Positions 4,918 to 6,309 of a DNA stretch of 6,309 bases are shown here, piece by piece; positions within the stretch are counted from its first letter, which is position 1; every line of letters begins with the position of its first letter. Both the position numbers and the translations under genes were made by a program. The DNA lies in NCBI GenBank assembly GCA_949739465.1, contig CATIYQ010000125.1, positions 1-6,309 on the forward strand. The letters are read 5' to 3'. This DNA is from an uncultured Peptococcaceae bacterium (GTDB lineage Bacteria; Bacillota; Dehalobacteriia; UBA4068; JAAVYR01). The notes below the pieces were generated by a model. It was not told where the DNA came from. It made no database searches and worked only from the letters and a program-made list of their open reading frames with translations.

Positions 4918-6309
4918 ATGGATATACAGGATTTTCAAAAGCAAATCATGGCATTTTCTCCTGCTTCTCCTGCCCAAGAGAAGGCAAAAAAGCAATTGCT
5001 GGCGGCGTTAGGGAAACACGGCGCGACTCTTCTCTCGCGTGAAAAAGAAGATATCCACCTGACGGTGGGCGCGTTGGTCCTCTCTCCCGACCTCAAAAAA
5101 ACCTTAATGGTTCATCATTTGATATATGATTCTTTCTCGTGGACGGGTGGACACGCCGACGGAGAAATAGACTTGTTGACGAAAGCCCTGGAAGAGACAA
5201 AAGAAGAAACCGGTATTCACACGCTATGGTGTTATACTCCAAATATTCTGGGGATTTATGTGTTGCCTGTGCCTGCCCATAAGAAGCGAGGAAAGGCAGT
5301 TCCTGCTCACGACCATTTCGTGGTTGCCTATGGACTCATCGCCCTGGAGAAGCAGAAACTTACGGTGAAGGCTGATGAAAACAAAGCGGTGGCTTGGCTG
5401 TCTGTGGACGAGCTGGCGAAACATTGCAGGGAAGCTCATATGCTGCCTATTTATCAGGAACTGTATGATAAAATCTTGACCATAGAGCAGGAGCGGCAAG
5501 TCCTCTATGGACGGCTGTCTGAAGCGCTCCTCTCTTGGTATGAACAAAATAAGCGAGATTTACCATGGCGGGAAGACCGCGACCCTTATCATGTGTGGGT
5601 GTCGGAAATCATGCTCCAGCAGACTCGCGTGGAGGCGGTGAAAGGTTATTACATCCGTTTCATGGCGGCGTTGCCTACCATAGAAGCCTTGGCGAATGTC
5701 CCCGAGCAGCAGTTGTTAAAGCTTTGGGAGGGGTTAGGCTATTACAGCAGGGCGCGCAACCTGCAAAAAGCCGCTCAAGTGATTATGAAAGAATATGGCG
5801 GTGTGTTTCCTAGTGATTATGAGACCATTCGGGCGTTGCCGGGCATTGGCGACTATACGGCGGGCGCTATCGCGTCGATTGCTTTCGGCGCGCCAAAAGC
5901 GGCAGTAGACGGCAATGTGCTGCGGGTAACGGCAAGATTAACGAAGGACTTTGCGCCGATTCACCTGCCGGTGGTGAAGATGAAACGCAAAGCTGATTTA
6001 GAAGCAGTTTATCCCGAAGGGCGTTGCGGCGACTTTACCCAAAGCCTCATGGAGCTGGGCGCTACCGTCTGTTTGCCCAATGGCGCGCCTAAATGTGATG
6101 GTTGTCCTCTGGTTGGTTTTTGTTTGTCGGCAGGACAGGAGGCGTCACTTTTGCTGCCTGTTCGGGCAGAGAAAAAACCTCGGCGGGTAGAGCGGCTCAC
6201 CGTCTGGATGCTCCGCTGTAAGGATAAAATTGCCCTTTGTCGGCGGCAGGAAGAGGGGCTTTTGGCGGGCTATTGGCAGTTTCCTAATGAGACTGGTAAC
6301 TTCAGCGAG
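4918..6309 (+). CDS. mutY: Nudix hydrolase - MutY adenine glycosylase fusion (3' truncated by window)
   Basis: One uninterrupted frame of 464 codons runs off the window end. Residues 1 to about 185 are a Nudix hydrolase: HHLIYDSFSWTGGHADGE (66-83) then the Nudix box ending EETKEETGI (92-100), with E93, E96 and E97 kept but the usual Arg before them replaced by E92. Residues about 195-425 are MutY, which excises adenine opposite 8-oxoguanine: NKRDLPWR, EIMLQQTRV with catalytic E230, LWEGLGYYSRARNLQKAA, helix-hairpin-helix LPGIGDYTAGA (307-317), catalytic D331 in AVDGNVLR, and the [4Fe-4S] cysteines C385, C393, C396, C402. The final residues (RLTVWMLRCKDKIALCRRQ... to 464) begin the C-terminal 8-oxoG-reading domain. 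The start at 4918 has GAGGG (4906-4910) 7 bases ahead; an in-frame ATG at 4885 overlaps the likely -10. An N-terminal Nudix on MutY is unusual; its substrate is unknown, oxidised nucleotides being a guess. Confidence 0.93.
   Translation, partial: MDIQDFQKQIMAFSPASPAQEKAKKQLLAALGKHGATLLSREKEDIHLTVGALVLSPDLKKTLMVHHLIYDSFSWTGGHADGEIDLLTKALEETKEETGIHTLWCYTPNILGIYVLPVPAHKKRGKAVPAHDHFVVAYGLIALEKQKLTVKADENKAVAWLSVDELAKHCREAHMLPIYQELYDKILTIEQERQVLYGRLSEALLSWYEQNKRDLPWREDRDPYHVWVSEIMLQQTRVEAVKGYYIRFMAALPTIEALANVPEQQLLKLWEGLGYYSRARNLQKAAQVIMKEYGGVFPSDYETIRALPGIGDYTAGAIASIAFGAPKAAVDGNVLRVTARLTKDFAPIHLPVVKMKRKADLEAVYPEGRCGDFTQSLMELGATVCLPNGAPKCDGCPLVGFCLSAGQEASLLLPVRAEKKPRRVERLTVWMLRCKDKIALCRRQEEGLLAGYWQFPNETGNFSE

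Noticed and set aside
6009..6200. Minus-strand ORF of 63 residues within mutY
   Set aside because: It lies entirely inside the conserved iron-sulfur region of MutY on the opposite strand and is a shadow frame.

Overview
The window looks like chromosomal DNA of a Bacillota bacterium. The main pointers are a leucine T-box leader in front of leuA, a ThiW-type ECF transporter component, strong AAGG/GAGG ribosome binding sites and U-tract hairpin terminators. Base composition is moderate, and an anaerobic clostridial or Negativicutes-like lineage would fit, but the sequence alone does not fix the genus. No transposase, CRISPR array or phage module is visible.

Layout from left to right. (1) 1-260: 3' end of an ECF transporter S component, most like ThiW (thiamine-precursor uptake). 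(2) 257-589: a promoter whose -35 overlaps the thiW stop codon, then a complete T-box riboswitch (Stem I, T-box sequence, antiterminator and competing terminator). (3) 622-2145: leuA, 2-isopropylmalate synthase, the first committed step of leucine synthesis and the evident target of the T-box. No other leu gene follows it. (4) 2156-2908, minus strand: a 250-residue protein I do not recognise, with a basic coiled-coil head and a beta-like, proline-rich body, convergent with leuA and only 10 bp from it. (5) 3043-3131: tRNA-Ser(CGA) with its own promoter and encoded CCA, followed by a long hairpin terminator that also encodes the C-terminus of the next gene. (6) 3152-4066, minus strand: a LysR-type regulator, divergent from (7) 4272-4781: a bacterial non-haem ferritin with an intact ferroxidase site, closed by two tandem terminators. 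(8) 4918 to the window end: a single reading frame joining an N-terminal Nudix hydrolase to a MutY adenine glycosylase, cut off inside the C-terminal 8-oxoG-recognition domain of MutY.

The right half has a loose oxidative-damage theme. Ferritin sequesters the iron that drives Fenton chemistry, MutY removes adenine paired with 8-oxoguanine, and a Nudix domain of the kind that can clean nucleotide pools is fused to it. The 4067-4271 region between lysR and ferritin carries a perfect 7+7 dyad with T-N11-A geometry (typical of LysR operators) over the lysR -35, and a PerR/Fur-like palindrome over the ferritin -10. The most unusual items are the Nudix-MutY fusion, the unrecognised 250-residue protein, the dual-control lysR/ferritin intergenic region, and the hairpin shared by the tRNA and lysR.
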